From: Rhodocyclaceae bacterium | Lineage (GTDB): Bacteria > Pseudomonadota > Gammaproteobacteria > Burkholderiales > Rhodocyclaceae | Length of the DNA stretch: 7,350 bases | Assembly (NCBI GenBank): GCA_013821865.1 | Contig: PNJM01000135.1 | Location: forward strand, 1-7,350 | Reading direction: 5' to 3' | Shown: positions 6,463-7,350 of the stretch, piece after piece | Layout: each line of letters opens with the position of its first letter | How positions within the stretch are numbered: position 1 is the first letter of the stretch | Notes under the pieces: generated by a model | What the model was told of the DNA's origin: nothing | Databases searched by the model: none | Seen by the model: only the letters and a program-made list of their open reading frames with translations | Translations under genes and position numbers: made by a program

Positions 6463-7350
6463 TTATTCCCCGGCCCTCTCCCCGCAGGCGGGGCGAGGGT
6501 ATGACTCGTTCGGAGGCTGCGCGATTCCATTGTCGATGCCGAGCAGTTGATCGTACACGCCGAGGTAACGCGCCACCATGGCATCGAGGCTGAAGCGCCG
6601 CTCCGCCAGAAGGCGACCGGCCGCGCCGTGCCGGCGCGCGCGCGCCGGCGCGCGGAAATAGCCGAGGATCGCCCCGGCAAGCGCCTGCGGATCGTCCGCC
6701 GGCACGAGGCAGCCGGTGCTCCCCTGCTCGATCAGCTCGCCGTTTCCGCCCACGTCGGTGGCCACCACCGGCAGCCCGGAGGCCATGGCTTCCAGAATGG
6801 TGTTGGAGATGCCTTCCGCCAGCGACGGCAGGACGAAGCAGTCCAGCCCGCGCATGACGGCATCAATGTCGGCGCGCCCACCCGGCAGCCAGGCACTGCG
6901 GGCGAGGAGGCCGGCCTCTTCCAGGAGCGCCGCGGCCTCGGCGCGCAGCGGGCCGTCGCCGACCATGACGAGGCGCAGGCGCCGCGCCGCTTCCGGATCG
7001 GCGCGGCAGGCGATGATGAAAGCCCGCGCCAGGCTTGTCTGATGCTTGACGGCCTGCATGCGGCCGACCGTGCCGACGATCCAGCATTCCGGGTCGTTGA
7101 ACGGGCCGCCGGCGATCGGCTCACGGCCGCCTGCCGCAGGGCGGAACCGCGCCGTATCGACGCCGTTGTAGATCTGCGCGATGCGCGAGGGTGCCACGCC
7201 GACCCCGTCGCGCAGGTAGGCCTCCAGGTCGCGCGAGAGGGCAATGTACTTGTTCACAAAGGGCCGGTAGAGCCGGCGCATCAAGCGGTATTTTCGGTTC
7301 GAGCCATCGAGATCGTTCACGTCGCGGCCGTGCTCGCCATGGATGCGCGC
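6463..7350 (-). CDS. GT4 glycosyltransferase, XrtA/PEP-CTERM-associated TIGR03088 (stp2) type, 5' end missing
   Basis: The visible part is 295 residues and runs off the right edge; compared with a usual length near 370-380, about 80 N-terminal residues are missing. The fragment opens with HGEHGRDVNDLDGSNRKY, the signature of this family. It then shows YIALSRDLEAYL, IYNGVDTARF (fragment residues 60-69), the second Rossmann start WIVGTVGRMQAVK, LVMVGDGPLR, and a complete EX7E motif (E179 to E187, EGISNTILE) followed by ATDVGG. It presumably adds a sugar to the growing exopolysaccharide unit in the cytoplasm. A GTG at 7320 could be mistaken for the start, but conserved sequence continues upstream of it in frame. 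The last 16 residues or so (ending SYPRPACGERAGE) look foreign: they are encoded by a REP-like palindrome that also carries the frame to its stop. The stop TAA (6465-6463) lies 2 bp before the amidotransferase start. Confidence 0.9.
   Translation of the reverse strand, partial: ARIHGEHGRDVNDLDGSNRKYRLMRRLYRPFVNKYIALSRDLEAYLRDGVGVAPSRIAQIYNGVDTARFRPAAGGREPIAGGPFNDPECWIVGTVGRMQAVKHQTSLARAFIIACRADPEAARRLRLVMVGDGPLRAEAAALLEEAGLLARSAWLPGGRADIDAVMRGLDCFVLPSLAEGISNTILEAMASGLPVVATDVGGNGELIEQGSTGCLVPADDPQALAGAILGYFRAPARARRHGAAGRLLAERRFSLDAMVARYLGVYDQLLGIDNGIAQPPNESYPRPACGERAGE
6466..6471 (-). promoter_or_regulatory. ribosome binding site of the TIGR03108-type amidotransferase
   Basis: GGGGAA on the minus strand, 5 nt before ATG (6460). 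It overlaps the last codons of the stp2-like gene and lies 2 nt from the lower arm of the palindrome at 6474-6499. Its access may therefore depend on ribosomes arriving from the upstream gene. Confidence 0.5.
6474..6499. repeat. REP-like GC-rich palindrome at the 3' end of the stp2-like gene
   Basis: CCCTCTCCCCGC (6474-6485) and GCGGGGCGAGGG (6488-6499) are reverse complements at 11 of 12 positions with a 2-nt loop. Palindromes of this CCCTCTCCCCGC type are recognisable as dispersed intergenic repeats in many proteobacterial genomes (recalled, not searched). Read in the gene's frame on the minus strand it gives PRPACGERAG, a peptide often seen at the ends of unrelated predicted proteins for the same reason. 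It is the only copy seen in the window. Confidence 0.75.
6630..6649. repeat. 20-bp perfect palindrome of alternating GC inside the stp2-like gene
   Basis: Bases 6630-6649 equal their own reverse complement with no spacer. Bases 6634-6645 are twelve strictly alternating G and C, and a further alternating run follows at 6648-6654. It encodes part of a variable, Ala/Arg-rich stretch (APARARR) near the C-terminus, so it may simply reflect GC-rich codon use. Such sequence can adopt Z-DNA or a cruciform. Confidence 0.6.

Noticed and set aside
7318..7320. GTG as the start of the stp2-like gene
   Set aside because: The family signature HGEHGRDV continues in frame upstream to the window edge, so the gene is truncated by the window and does not start here.

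Overview
The window is a run of five genes, all on the minus strand and read from right to left. It looks like the interior of an exosortase-A (XrtA/EpsH1)-type exopolysaccharide locus. The DNA is GC-rich, and the proteins match families that are nearly confined to Gram-negative bacteria carrying the PEP-CTERM/exosortase sorting system. The best guess is a betaproteobacterium (Rhodocyclales or a relative such as Dechloromonas, Thauera or Zoogloea). This assignment rests on family recognition by eye, since no search was possible.

In order of transcription the genes are: (1) a GT4 glycosyltransferase of the TIGR03088 (stp2) type, cut at its N-terminus by the right window edge, 7350-6463; (2) the XrtA-associated amidotransferase of TIGR03108 type, 6460-4562; (3) a GT4 glycosyltransferase of the Daro_2409 type (TIGR04063, stp3), 4436-3219; (4) a second asparagine-synthase-family amidotransferase, 3200-1278; (5) a GT4 glycosyltransferase of the TIGR03087 (stp1) type, cut near its C-terminus by the left edge, 1158-1. 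The likely shared job is cytoplasmic assembly of an exopolysaccharide repeat unit. The three transferases would add sugars to a lipid-linked intermediate, and the two glutamine-dependent enzymes would amidate or aminate a precursor or sugar. Polymerisation, export, exosortase and regulatory genes are not in view and presumably lie outside the window.

Two junctions are tight (2 bp and 18 bp). The other two are 125 bp and 119 bp long, and each holds a related inverted-repeat element built from 10-bp units of the form TAAACACAGA and ending in T(A/G)GCCACAGA. Both elements directly follow an amidotransferase stop codon, and together they bracket the stp3-like/asnB pair. This repeat pair is the most unusual feature of the window. 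A second, unrelated palindrome, of a REP-like GC-rich type, forms the 3' end of the stp2-like gene and supplies its last codons.

No RNA gene, CRISPR array, insertion sequence or convincing promoter was seen. No stretch over 300 bases lacks a gene. The long plus-strand open frames (34-1203, 1233-4484, 4541-6190) are antisense shadows of the conserved genes.
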